Source: Lenzites betulinus (lineage: Eukaryota > Basidiomycota > Agaricomycetes > Polyporales > Polyporaceae). Taken from it: a stretch of 64,000 nucleotides of DNA. The translations under genes and the position numbers were made by a program. The notes beneath the pieces were generated by a model. The model worked only from the letters and a program-made list of their open reading frames with translations, was not told the DNA's origin and ran no database searches. The DNA is taken from contig JABYQU010000048.1 in NCBI GenBank assembly GCA_022264855.1, positions 186,001-250,000 on the forward strand. The letters are read 5' to 3'. This document shows, piece by piece, positions 45,161 to 56,353 of this stretch. Position 1 is the stretch's first letter. Every line of letters begins with the position of its first letter.

Positions 45161-48084
45161 ATGTCTCCCAACCGGGGAGCCTGGTGGCGCCTCTTTGAAT
45201 CAACGGGCACCAAGTTCGCCGGCAATGGATCATACGCTAATGCCTGGTGCAAGGCTTGCGTTTCGAAGCACATAGAAAGAAATCAAGCACTTGACGCCGC
45301 CAACATCGCCCTGGGACATCTGGATATACCACGGTCAATGGATCAGCTGCGGAGAATAGGTACGTAAGCTGTCATAAAGTCCCGACGTCGAAGAGAAATT
45401 GATGTATTCTTAAAATCGGAAGCATTTGGGCCGAAAGCGTGCACAGATGCAGAGCTCCGGCAAACCCCGTTTACGGAAGCCGAGCTTGCGGGACACCCTA
45501 TTGAGCCGATCTATGGACGCGCGAGCACAATGCGCACGCACGCGTGGAGGTGCTGTTATCTGGACAGGGTTGAGGTAACTGCGACCGACAAGGCTGCCCT
45601 TCTAGAGAAGAAACAGAAGGCGGACAATCGCACAGCGAGGGCAAATGTGGAGAACTCAATCCCACCGTTACCGGCAACTCCCCTCTCCCGGTCCCTCTCC
45701 TACACCTTTGGCGCTGCTACCCCGTCATCCCCATTCACATTCACCACCGCAAGTACTGGTGCTCCTTTCGGTTTTCCATCTCACTCCGGAACACACTTTC
45801 CCGATGTCGCCGACGGCTCGCCAGCCAAACGTGCTCGAACTTCAGTACATGGCGAAAGTTCTGACTCATCTTCGGCTTGGCCCGGTCTAGAACCACCCTT
45901 CCCACCACTCTGGGATGACGCCTCCCAACACGATTTCGGACAGGACCTATGCAAGGTCTTTGTAATGTGCAAGATTCCGTGGAATGTGGTCGATCACCCT
46001 CAGTTCCGCAGCTTCTTTGCAAAATACCTCGCTCTTGCCCGCATCCCAGATCGCAGGTCGCTGTCGGGCATGCATCTTGATCAGGCAGCAGTAGCAGCAG
46101 AAAAGGACACTCTAGAGCGTGTGCGAGGTCGGCTGGCGATGGGGCAGTGTGATGGGTGGAAGAATACTGCAAAAACGAATGTCATCACTTCTTTAATGTC
46201 TGTTGAATACACTGTGAGTGGGTGCCGCCTACTGGCAACTGAGCTGAGCATACAAAATGCGAAATATATATGATGACTGTTAACTAACACATATCTCTTA
46301 TAGCCACACCTTGTGAAGACGGAAGACATGACAGGGGAGCCCAAGACAGGCGACCGGCTTTTCGAGCTCATCAAGGCGGTGATTCAGTATATGCAGGATA
46401 AGTACGAGGTCGAGGTAATTGGCTGGTGTACAGATGATGGGCCGGATGGGAAGAAGGCGCGCCGACTTCTTCTCCAGATGTTCTGCTACCTTATCATCAT
46501 TGCATGCTGGGCTCACCAGATCAACTTGGTGGTCGGTGACTTGCTGGGCGTGGGGGGCATCTCCTCGACTGTACGGGACAGTGTAGAGATCGTCAAGTGG
46601 TTTAATAACCACGGTGTCGCACTCGAACTCCTGAAGGCTGAACAGAAGATCAGCCGTCCCGATTCTGCGCCGCTCGCGCTCATCCGGCCAGTCCAGACGC
46701 GGTGGACATCCCATTTCCTCTCATCTCTGCGCCTGCTCCTTCTCTCTGCGGATCTACGGACTTGCGTATTTCGCCACTCGGAACGTCTCATCGAATCGGT
46801 TGGCCGAGACGCCGAAGCTATTGGGAAGGCACGCTGGATCATCGCAAAAGTCCAGGAGGATCACTTTTGGGAAACGCTACGCAGGTGTGCCAATTTCCTC
46901 TATTATCATAGCAATACCGATTAAAATATATCTCATAGTGTCCGCATGTACCTTGAGCCTCTCGCAGTCGCCGCCAACCTTATGCAAGCATCTGACACCC
47001 GGCTCGATCATGTACTTCTTACACTTGCGACTCTCTACCAGACGTTCACTGCTCCGGATATTGAGCAGCCTGTTTGCGATAAGGTTATTGCTAGCCTTGA
47101 AAGGCGGTGGAAGAAGGCCGATCAGGACGTGTTTATACTCGCCGTCTTCTTCAATCCGTACATCCGAGGATACTGCTTCAACTGCGAAGCTCTCGGGCCC
47201 CTTGCCCTTCTTGCAATTGCTCGTCGAACCTATAAGCGGTTTTTCAACGTCGACACCGACAACGCGTTCATGCAGGGGATCCTCGACTACTCAGCAGGGC
47301 AGAATGAGTTCACAGCCAAGGCGATGGAGTTAGAAGGGTTCCTCGAAGAAGCCAACCACCGGAATGCAGTATGTTTTGGCCTTCTTAAATACTATTCAGT
47401 TTCTGATTGATCCGGGAACAGCGTGTCAACATCAAACAGATATGGGAGTTCCTCAACCACTCCCGAAACGGTCCCGCACTGCCTGGACGTGCCGGCGTCG
47501 CACGGATGGCCGTTCGGATCCTCTCTGTGGTTGCAAACTCGGGCGACAGTGAACGAGTCTTCAGCGACTTTGGTGCAACACACACAGACCGACGCTCCCG
47601 CCTCAGTCCTGCCAAGGTTCATAAGTCTACGCAGGTGAAGATGCACCTCAATCGGTGCCATGCCGCCGCTGCCATCAGAGAGCCGAACATGCGCAAGAAG
47701 CGCAAGTTTGGGACAGATATTCCCGCACCTGTCAACACAGCGGCAGCTGCGCCCGGCGCGGGTCCGCCAACACTCCCAGCTCCTCTCAGTCTTCCTCCTG
47801 CCACACCTGCTGCTCACCCCACTGTCACCAATCAGAATCCCTCCCTTTCCCCTCATTCACATGCTGATTCGACGCTCCTGGATGGCGACTTCGACACTTT
47901 GGCCCAAGAGTTGATAGCAAACTCGATGGCCGCTGAATGGGAGGACCGCGCTGAAGAGGACTTGGATCACATCAGGAAAACCTTTGGTTGCAACATTGTG
48001 CTACAGCTGCTATATAGAACTCATAGCCCCATTGCCACCCCCCCCTCCACAGAGCTCTGGTGGCAGATCTGTAGCACCATATAG
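45161..48084 (+). CDS. hAT transposase, uninterrupted
   Basis: Exons 45161-45359, 45423-46213, 46304-46884, 46939-47368 and 47422-48084 join without stop to 887 residues. The N-terminus has a BED-like segment (WWRLFESTGTKF, AWCKACVSKHIE). The RNase-H-fold core contains the first aspartate in CDGWKN, the second in WCTDDGPDGKKAR, and the conserved CWAHQINLVVGDLL. The C-terminal dimerisation region reads ILSVVANSGDSERVFSDFGA, including the late glutamate, then RRSRLSPAKV. A basic KKRKFG may be a nuclear signal. With intact ends around it, this copy could still be active. Confidence 0.9.
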
Positions 48085-48240
48085 CACTACATAAACACCC
48101 ATAGACAGACTTTTTACCATCCCAATTCACTTTATCTGCACACACCAGCGGTATTTAGATCCCAAAACATAGATAGTATTATATAGATGTACACATACAA
48201 GTATATACTAGAAACAGTAGTAGACTAAAACCCAGAGACA

Positions 48241-49210
48241 GGACAATAGCAAGGCCGAAGCGGAGGCGATAATGCAAATCGCCCAGATCCGCGACGAAGG
48301 TGCGGTCAGACGCGGCTCGAAGCCCAAAGCAGGTCTCGCAGGCTTCACCGTGTCCAACCTCCTCATTCCGGGGTTCGAGCAACCGTGGGGGACCGACTTT
48401 GGGTGACCCGCGCACATCACACCCGCGCTGGACATCATTGCTTGAGAACCCGCTCGGCGCGAGTGCATTCAACGAGTTTGGCCGCCCGGCGCTCGCGAGG
48501 TACTTCCACACGTTTTCTAAACACGTGGCGCTCAGCGATGGTGGGCAGATAGAGGTGAGGGGATACCACAAGCCGAGCATGATCGCGGGCGGGCTGGGCG
48601 ACGCCCGCCCTCCGTTTGCACACAAGTCGAAGATATTGTCGGGCGTGAACTTGAAGATCATTGTCCTCGGCGGCCCCGGGCTGCTCATCGGACTCGGTGG
48701 CAGAGTAGCGAGCAGCCAAGTCTCCGGCGCAGGGTCCACCGATCTCGACTTCGCTAGCGTCCAGCTGGATAATGCTAAGATGCAGCGGCGTTGCCAGCAG
48801 GTCATCGACACGTGCACGAACCTGGGGCGCGCTCGTCACATGGCTCCGATGTGCTCACCGGCGAGGCTATGGCCATGGGCGAGCGCATCCCCGTTGCCAT
48901 CCTGGACGCCGCCGCATTCGCGCGCATGGCTGTGGCGGAGTCCCTGACGAACCTCGCGGCGGCCAACATCGGCGACCTCGGGCGCGTGAAGCTCAGCGCG
49001 AACTAGATGTGCGCCGCGTCCAAGGAGGGCGAGGGTGCAGCGCTCTATAACGCCGTCAAGGCGGGCGGGCTCAAGCTGTGCCCCGCGCTGGGCATCGGGA
49101 TCCTCGTTGGCAAGGACTGATGTCGATGTTGATGAAGTGGAAGGAGGGCGCGGAGAAGCGCGAGGGGAGCGTTCTGCTCTCGCTCATTGTCATGGCGCTC
49201 ATAGGAGTGT
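48241..49210 (+). pseudogene. ADE6: Captured, rearranged fragment of phosphoribosylformylglycinamidine synthase
   Basis: FGAM synthase performs the fourth step of purine synthesis. Pieces of its coding sequence appear in shifting frames: [90 protein letters not shown] and [12 protein letters not shown]. Near 48830 the reading jumps to a much later part of the enzyme ([25 protein letters not shown]), so a large middle block is missing. A TAG replaces the expected Trp codon after KLSAN (49003-49005), there is a frame break after GKD near 49120, and another after DFG near 48403. It lies wholly between the hAT ends, downstream of the transposase. Non-coding now; capture from the host gene is inferred. 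Confidence 0.85.
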
Positions 49211-49222
49211 AGAACTCACAAG

Positions 49223-49500
49223 TCAGGCGGTGATGAGGTTGTGGCACTGACCGAGCAGCCTCTGCTCGACAATGATCTTGTCAACACTGAGGATCGCGTG
49301 GAAGTTCGTCTCGATGTCCTCGAAGATTGCGATGGAGTCGTCTGCGTCTTCATCGCCGAACACACTCGTTCTGGCAATCGCGGGCGAGATGCTGATGGCA
49401 TTATGGAAGGTGAGATAGAGGGACTTACGCACCTTCTTGCCATATCTCTCTCGTGATCCGAGCGTGGGTGGTGCACCCCGAAGTACTCCCACTTGTCCAT
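49223..49500 (-). CDS. Unrecognised two-exon coding-like segment inside the hAT element
   Basis: On the minus strand an ATG at 49500 opens MDKWEYFGVHHPRSDHE, ending in frame at a GT donor near 49432. After a 41-base GT-AG interval the reading continues SISPAIARTSVFGDEDADDS and on to a TGA at 49223-49225 (ending CHNLITA). Composition and the clean splice pair look coding. It may be a second captured host fragment, possibly continuing upstream past 49500. I do not recognise the family. Confidence 0.4.
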
Positions 49501-49970
49501 GGCAGACCCTGCGGCCGGGGTTGGATGTGATGCGCTGCCGCACTAGAGTCGCAATGGAGATGTATATGCGGGTAGAGTTTAGACAGGCTGTGACCATACC
49601 TATGAAGTGAGAACGGGCTGAGGAGAGAAGAGCTGCAGCAGAAAGAGAGCAGGGCATGGGCAGTTGGCAGACGATTGAAGTGGCAGAAGAGAGTGGGCTG
49701 AAGCGCCCAAAAGTCCTGCTGAGTGCGAGTTTGAAGTACGAAGCGCCCAAACTTCAAAATAGACGCTTGTCAACGAATTCTGGCCGGACTTACCTACACT
49801 GGTGTTGGGGCAGCGCATGGACACTGTGTGATCTCTCTCATAATATTATGATATACTGGCAGTACAACAGCATTAAAAAATGCATTATATGTGTTCTTCG
49901 GGATATCATGGTGTTTATCGGACAATAAACCACCGGGACACTCTATAGGATACAATATACCACCAGGTTA

Positions 49971-50411
49971 TTGTATAGAATACAATATATGACTATATTA
50001 ACTCGGGATCCTACAGAGCACTACGGTGACTATAGTGGACGACCAAGTTTGGCTGGGTGCAACAGCCCAGTAAGGTGTTTCCTGATGCAGTCACCCACTG
50101 AGGAGCCCGGCGAGTCTCGACTCCATCCTAACGCCCTCGTCTTCCCCGCCGACCCCACCGCTGAGCTATTAGCACACTCCGGAGGCTCTGTTGCATCCTA
50201 CACTCACGCTGGCACCCGGAAAACAAACATTCCACTGTCGCAGCTGTTCATTTACCGTGACAGCTCCCATACATCCGAAGGGCGTGCTATTGGTATCCCC
50301 GCCACTGCGCGGATTGATTTTTTCTGGGCTGATGGCGTCCGCGAGCTGGTGCAAGAGGCACAGCTGCATGATACAGTCGAGGCGGAGGCCGCCGCCGCCG
50401 CACGCGCATAG
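49971..50411 (+). other. Open reading frame of unknown meaning near the hAT right end
   Basis: 146 codons ending in an alanine run. The part from about 50085 (SPTEEPGESRLHPNALVFPA) reads like coding sequence. No domain recognised; could be another captured piece or chance. The stretch 49501-49970 between it and the minus-strand segment shows nothing I can name. Confidence 0.25.
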
Positions 50412-50717
50412 ACTTCATTTTACCTACATTTCCTTATATTCTGACTACATACATACTAGTTCTAGTTCCTTATACTGTAGATACTATATATTCATCCTAA
50501 TGCAAGGTGACCGGCCTCGAGCACAACCTTTCGAGCCTCCCCAACACCTCCCCTCTCTCGCTTTCTCTTGCGCGCCACATTGGTGAGAGATCTGATCTTG
50601 AGGGCGTCTACTATCGAGATCTGGTGGTCAGTCGGACTGGTCAATCACTGACCGGTCAGACACGCCGGAGTGGTCTGACCGGTCTGACAGGGGGTCAGTG
50701 ACAACACTGGTGTCATC

Positions 50718-51215
50718 CATCACTGATGTCTTTGTTTGCCTCTCTTTCAAGTAGAGCGGCGGCTAGAGGCGAGTCCATTTCGACCTATTGCGACCCTTCG
50801 GCTGTGTAGAGTTTCCTGGGCATGTAAGCCGAAGTATGCCCGTTGCAAATTGAACCCTATCAGAGACGGTCCCAGGCGCTCTGCCCCGAAAGTCAGTAAT
50901 CCCTCTTCTTGAGCGCCGAGCACCGAGCTGCGGTGTCCTGAACAGTCTCTGTGTCGTGGTCTAAATATTCACTCCACTGCGATCAGGTAGCACCAAGTAT
51001 GTCCATGGAGGCGTTTCTATCAGAGATGTGTTTCCAGGCGCTCTCGTACACGCCTACAAATTACCACATGCAATACTGGCACTGCCCTGACGGAAGCATC
51101 GTGACCAGCATGCGATTTGCCGTCCCTCCAAGACGGCGGCACACGGCGTCACCTTTGCAGAACACGGCATATATCAGCCTGGCCGGGGATAGTCACTATC
51201 CCAGTGGTCGCCACC
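50718..51215. other. Intergenic between the hAT element and the second DUF6534 gene
   Basis: About 500 bases, presumably promoter of the downstream gene. No coding sequence recognised. Confidence 0.45.
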
Positions 51216-53445
51216 ATGTCCGCCGCCCCTCCACCTAACGCGTCCCTCAACCCTTTGGCGGGTTTGCCAAAGATTCCGTCTTTGGATAACACCTTTGGAT
51301 CTTTCCTCATCGCTACGTTCTTGGGTATGCTGTGAGTGGTTACATCTCTCGGATAGGAAACGAATGTATACTGACATGTCTTGTGGGTGGTATAGTATGT
51401 ACGGCCTCACTATTTACCAGTCGTACAAGTACTTCCGCCTTTTCCGAGACGACGCCTTCGTCCTGAAGCTGATTGTACGTTCCTCCGCAAGTACTTGCAC
51501 AACGTGACTGTCCGCTAATTGAAGTGGTGTACTAGGTCGTATCCACGCTGTGAGTTGCCTTTTGGGCACCTTGGAAGCTTGTGGGTTCTAACTTATCGTC
51601 ACGCCGCAGCCTTTTGGAAACCTTTCACATTATCTTGTGCATGCATGTTTGGTGTGTTGACTGCAGTGTGTGGAATCTGGATTCCGGAGACCTCTGACGA
51701 TCAACATGTAGTTACTACTATCTGGTGACCTCTTACTTCAACCCGCTTGCTCTGCTCGACGGCGTATGGTGAGTCTGATGGGATACGTCTGGGACGATGT
51801 TTTGACGTTGTATCGCGCTCGTCCAGGTCAATTCGGGTAAGCACCGCTGATGCTATCGAGACTGCATCTACTCAACCGCTTTTCAGATCCTACCACTCGC
51901 AACGGTGAGTCCCTTCACTGTACGCCACTGAAAGGCACCTCTTAGACCGCATCTTCCAGGGCTTGGTGGTCCTGGTCTCTGAGAGGTGGGAGCCACCCAC
52001 TGGCGTCACCCGTCGCATTACAGTTCTAACTCTATCACATCATCAGCTTCTTCACTCGACGGGTGTACCTAAGTAAGTGCGTATCACGCCGCTAGAGACC
52101 GCTGTCTGACCATCCGTAGTTGGAAGCCACTTCCGATGGGTAGTGGCCATAGTGGTACGTCTCGGCGACACACAGGCCGGCCCTTATTACTCACCAAATG
52201 CACATGGCACGACAGCCCATCTTGATGCTCGCTATCCTTGGTACGTCCTCTACTTAAAATATGTGGCATTGGGTGCTTAAGAATTCACAATTGTACAGGT
52301 TTCGCAACCGGTAAGTGATATCACCGGACAACTAGACACCGAGCTTAGAATTTCATCATGGAACGTACAGCGGCTACCGTTGAGGCGTGAGTGTCCGGGG
52401 CGCGTATGTTTTGACTGAAGCAACTTTGCTGAAAGCGCCCCGTTAGGTATCTCTGGCCAACGTTTGCAGACTTCGAGAGGTTCGCAGTAAGCACCTCTCT
52501 CCCTTTTCTAGTGCGAGCGTGGCGCTCACAATGTGAAATAGTGGACGACATCGGCCGGCTTTGGCCTCGCCGCTTTGGTCGACTCGCTGCTCACCGGAAC
52601 GCTCATCCTTGTGCTTCACAAAAGCCGTACCGGAATGCGGAGGTAAATCGTATATCCCTTGTCGATTGTGTCGAGCTCACAATGATATTCCGTACTCCTA
52701 GGACGGACTCCGTGATCGACCTGCTGATCATATATGCAGTCAACACCGGTGTGTTCCTTTCTTGATATTTTGTCCGCTGGAACAGTGATGGCTGACGCTG
52801 CCTTGATCCCCAAGGGCTTCTGACGGGGTACGTTTACGCGATCTCGTTCGCGCTCAGGATGATGTGCTGATATTTTTCTTGAATGTGCAGGATCTTCAGC
52901 GTCTGCTCCTTCATATTCGTTCGCAATCTCTCTATTCTACGCTTCATACACAAATTCCAACTGACGTACCTGCGTAGGTGTTGACATCCCCAAAGAACCT
53001 CATCTACTCAGCGTTCAACATCATCGCTGCGAAGAGTGAGTCTTTCACCCATCCACTCCGTCAACCCTCTAGCTCACACACTGCGTTGGACAGTGTACGC
53101 TAATTCGCTCCTCGCCGTGTAAGCACCCAGCTTCCTTCCACTACAACGCGACGACCGCTAACACAAATCGAATTCCGCAGGCTCAACTCGCGCAAGTTCC
53201 TCCAGCACAAGGTCCAGGGCGACTGCTTCACGTCGAGCTCGCTCCGCTTCCCGGAGGAGCGGAAGACTACGGGCAACAGTACTACCGACACGTGGAATGC
53301 GCCGCGGCTCACGCACCTCAGCTCGAGCCAAGGGGGCGGCACGGTAGTGGGCATCAGCCTGGTTCCCACTGGGCGTGGCCAAACGGTGTCTAGCGGGGAT
53401 GTGGAGAGCATCGATACGGCGGCACGGTACCTGGAGGCCAAATGA
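51216..53445 (+). CDS. DUF6534-type seven-helix membrane protein, copy 2 (21 exons)
   Basis: Exons, all phase-consistent: 51216-51331, 51396-51474, 51536-51549, 51610-51651, 51712-51768, 51827-51836, 51887-51904, 51960-51985, 52047-52072, 52120-52154, 52216-52240, 52299-52310, 52371-52386, 52447-52486, 52542-52642, 52702-52748, 52815-52827, 52891-52918, 52978-53035, 53094-53118 and 53181-53445. The start is taken in a good context (ccaccatg). Blocks: SLDNTFGSFLIATFLGML, MYGLTIYQSYKYFRLF, LLLETFHIILCMHVW, YYYLVTSYFNPLALLDG, SFFTRRVY, FGLAALVDSLLTGTLILVLH, and SPKNLIYSAFNIIAAKMYAN followed by LLAVLNSRK. Ends with a hydrophilic tail. Same family as the gene at 38728. Function unknown; a receptor-like topology is often noted for this family. 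Confidence 0.87.
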
Positions 53446-53718
53446 GATGAGAACGTGCGCGCGCTGGTTTCTTCATGGTCTTTATTTCGAAAGGCTCTTG
53501 GGTGTCAGATAACTTACGGTTGATGATGTGCTATGTAGCTCACGCCGTGTCGTCTTTCTTGTGGACTGCGAATCATGCTTGGGGACTATGTACGATAGCG
53601 GATGCCCGTCACGATATGTATTATCCCATGTTTATTTGCAAACACCAGGAAAAGAGCGGACGGTGCCCCAGCCAAGCTTTGAAATACAGGAAAGCGACAA
53701 ATTCCACCGCTACTGAAC
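53446..53718. other. Convergent 3' intergenic region
   Basis: 273 bases between the DUF6534 and SARAF stop codons; nothing beyond 3' untranslated sequence seen. Confidence 0.4.
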
Positions 53719-54843
53719 TCAACGAACTCGCGATCCGCCCATCCCCGTACTCGACCTCATGCTGCCAAGATTACTCGGGCCCTCGCCACGGTCATCCGTA
53801 TCCCACCCACCCCGTCTCTGGGCGGCCGCTCCTCCGCCACTGCCGCTCCCAAACCACGACCTCGACTGTGCAGGGCGAGCAGGCCGGAACATCTGCTCCC
53901 CCTCCCAGTCGTACATCCCCGCGCGGGCCGTTGTCCGGCGCGCGGGACGGTTGAGCAGGTGCGCCCCAAGTCCCCCGAGTGCGGCCCCCGTCCAGAAGCC
54001 AGGCCTCCAGCCGCCGCCCTGGGCTCCCGGTGCTTGTGCGGAGGACTGGGGATTCTTCGGACGAGGTGAGTAGGGCGGTGGGGGCTCATCTGAGTTGTTA
54101 GGCTGGATTCCAGAGAACCAGCCGGACCCTGAGCCGGGTCTCCACCACGGTCCGCCTCCGCCGGGAGCCCGGGGCGTGGTGGGGGAGTTATGTCGGCGGA
54201 AGCACGAGGAGAGGACGTTATAGAGGATGAGGCCGAGGACGCCAACCCAGAGGAGCATGAAGAAGGCTGCGGCGGGGTCTTGCGCGAGATCTGCCGACGG
54301 ACGTTGTTAGTGCGCGCATGTGGAGTGGCGACTAGATGGGACGTACCGCTGAACCAGCGGGAGAAACGGCTGGGATAGGTTGGATCCGTGGCCCCGGGGC
54401 TGCGTAGGCTGTCGGGGACTTGCACCAGACGATACTCGAGTCCGCACGAGCCTGTTAGGCCACAGTTATATTATACTAACTGACGGAACCTCTGGTCGAG
54501 GTACACGCACCCTTGAGAACGTATGGATCTCCTGGTCGCTCCCAGCCTTCACACAAAACTTCTACTGCGCCGAACCGCAGAGCCTCAGGAAGGTCCGCTT
54601 CGCACTACTCAGCCGACCGTAAGAGCGGCATATCTCTGATTTAGAATATCATATGCGTACCTTCCATGAGACGTCGGTGCCGTAGCCCCCTAAGCTAACG
54701 CAACGTACCGCCTCCGGCTGGTACAGCTTACAAGGCTTTCCGATACATGTGAGCTGAGGAACGGGTGGGGCGCGGCGGGAGGCCGTAAGCTTGTCCTTGA
54801 AAAATATGAGTGACGTGATCTCGTCGAGTCGTACGCGTGACAT
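53719..54843 (-). CDS. SARAF: SARAF-type regulator of store-operated calcium entry
   Basis: ER membrane protein; in animals SARAF slows store-operated calcium entry. Minus-strand exons 54843-54661, 54604-54511, 54451-54347 and 54290-53719 join in phase. The luminal cysteine-rich domain shows VRLDEITSLIFFKDKLTASR, PVPQLTCIGKPCKLYQPEAV, YGTDVSWKCEADLPEALRFG, VEVLCEGWERPGDPYVLKGS and CGLEYRLV. A membrane helix follows (FFMLLWVGVLGLILYNVLSS), then a P/G-rich cytosolic tail with GGWRPGFWTGAALGGLGAHL, the family hallmark. The usual signal peptide should precede the ATG at 54843; I could not settle an upstream exon in 54850-55060, so the true start may be further up. Confidence 0.87.
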
Positions 54844-56353
54844 CTCTTCGGTCTACACGCAGATCGTTGTGTAAGGTATGAAGCTCGTAGACTGCACACA
54901 GTGGATGAGAGCAAGATTCCCCATCACTCGTGTGTAGGGTGCAGTGAATAATCCGGGGAATTATTAACTCACAGTTATAAACTCCGGCCGGCCCGCAGAG
55001 GTTTTTAACAGGGTGTTTGAAACAGTTACTAACAGTGCGGTTATAAACCGGTTGCAATCGGTTTATAACAGTTTTTCACCGGTTTGTAACAGCGGAGTCG
55101 GGCGCCTATGCACCTTCCCCAGTCCTTTAGACCCAACGGGGGGCCGTTGGCTTCCCATCATTGTTTGTTTGACTTATACTCCCTGCAGGTCGTGGAGTAT
55201 TTGACTAAGCATAAACGAGTCGAGGTTTAGCGGCCAGTGAGCCGAGTTCGAACCTACCGGCGCTTCGGCGCTATCGGTAGCATTAACAGGATGTAGCGCC
55301 CGCGCTATGCGCGCCCCAGCACCTCCTCTTTCCCGGTCACCATATGTTGTACCCATAATGTTTTACGAACCGTTTAGCTTCCGTAACCGTTTTACATTAC
55401 GAACCGTCAGGGCTCGTAATGTGTTCCTGGACTACGAAGTAGGACAGGTCTTAGGTGGCAGAATAACACCCCCCCAGTGACTGTCACACAAATGAGCGCT
55501 TAGTGACAAAAACCGTTACGACCCCAAGCGCCTTACACTTAGTGTTCCCACGCACGGACCCGCTGCGCAGTGGGTTCGACGCTCCTGTTCGTTTTCCCTC
55601 ATCGTTTACCTCTACGACTTTCGTTATTGCCGCACCTCTCTGCTTTCCAATGACTCGCAATCCCACAACCATCCCGCAAGAGTTTCGGATGAACGAACCA
55701 GGTCAGTACATAATTATATGGTGTCGATGAGGCAACACCTTACTCGTTATTCTTGTTAGATGTTGCGTCCCATGCCAGCCACCTCCCAATGATCAGCGAG
55801 ACGTTGGATGTGTTGGGTATGTGACTCGAGTTAATTGAACGTATCCACACTGAGAAGACTGCAGGGGACCGTCCAGGTTCTCGCTTGGCTGGAATTTCTC
55901 TGCAGGCGCCGTCATCGAATTCGGGTACGCTTCTTTATCCCACCATCGGACGTGGACGCCCACTCATAAACCATCGTCGCCCTACCTCCTAGCTCCGTCT
56001 ACGTCATTGCGAGATTCTGGTGCTGCTTCGCGGACGCCTGGTCATATATCGCAAGGCCCGGATCCTCGACCATCGCCAGACGCGGTAGCTCTTGGTCCGT
56101 TCGACTCCAGCCCTCGCGTACTCAGGTAACTAACGTCTTCATATTCATCTTCGTGCCGTTGCGGACCTCTGATTACCTATGTGGTGGTCGCTGGTGGTCG
56201 CTGACGTCTATATACAAAACGGCACTATGACTATGCACTATATTATGCACCATATATTCAGGCACCACCGCAGTCGATGCATGGTTTGTAGTCGCCGAAA
56301 ATGGTACTGTTGGAACCGTACCCCGCCGCGTCACTCGGGAAGTTCTCGATACC
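54844..56353. other. Upstream of SARAF and of the Helitron ORF; no gene settled
   Basis: Contains an 11-base perfect inverted repeat GTTATAAACCG / CGGTTTATAAC (55040-55050, 55059-55069). Between 55690 and 56130 several short GT-AG bounded coding-like pieces occur (for example SVYVIARFWCCFADAW near 55995), perhaps remains of a host gene. The Helitron's left end should lie here but I could not place it. A 10-base unit gtggtcgctg is doubled near 56181-56200. Confidence 0.4.

Larger units (their letters stand above)
44896..50709 (+). mobile_element. hAT DNA transposon, 5.8 kb, carrying a captured host gene fragment
   Basis: The ends are CAGTGTTG and CAACACTG, matching the hAT terminal consensus CA(G)NGNTG. 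The identical octamer GTGTCATC flanks both (44888-44895 and 50710-50717), the expected 8-bp duplication. Subterminal zones of about 100 bases on both sides are packed with TGACCGGTC/TGACCAG repeats, the likely transposase-binding sites. Inside are a full transposase gene (45161-48084), an FGAM-synthase fragment (48241-49210) and poorly understood sequence up to the right end. Confidence 0.92.
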
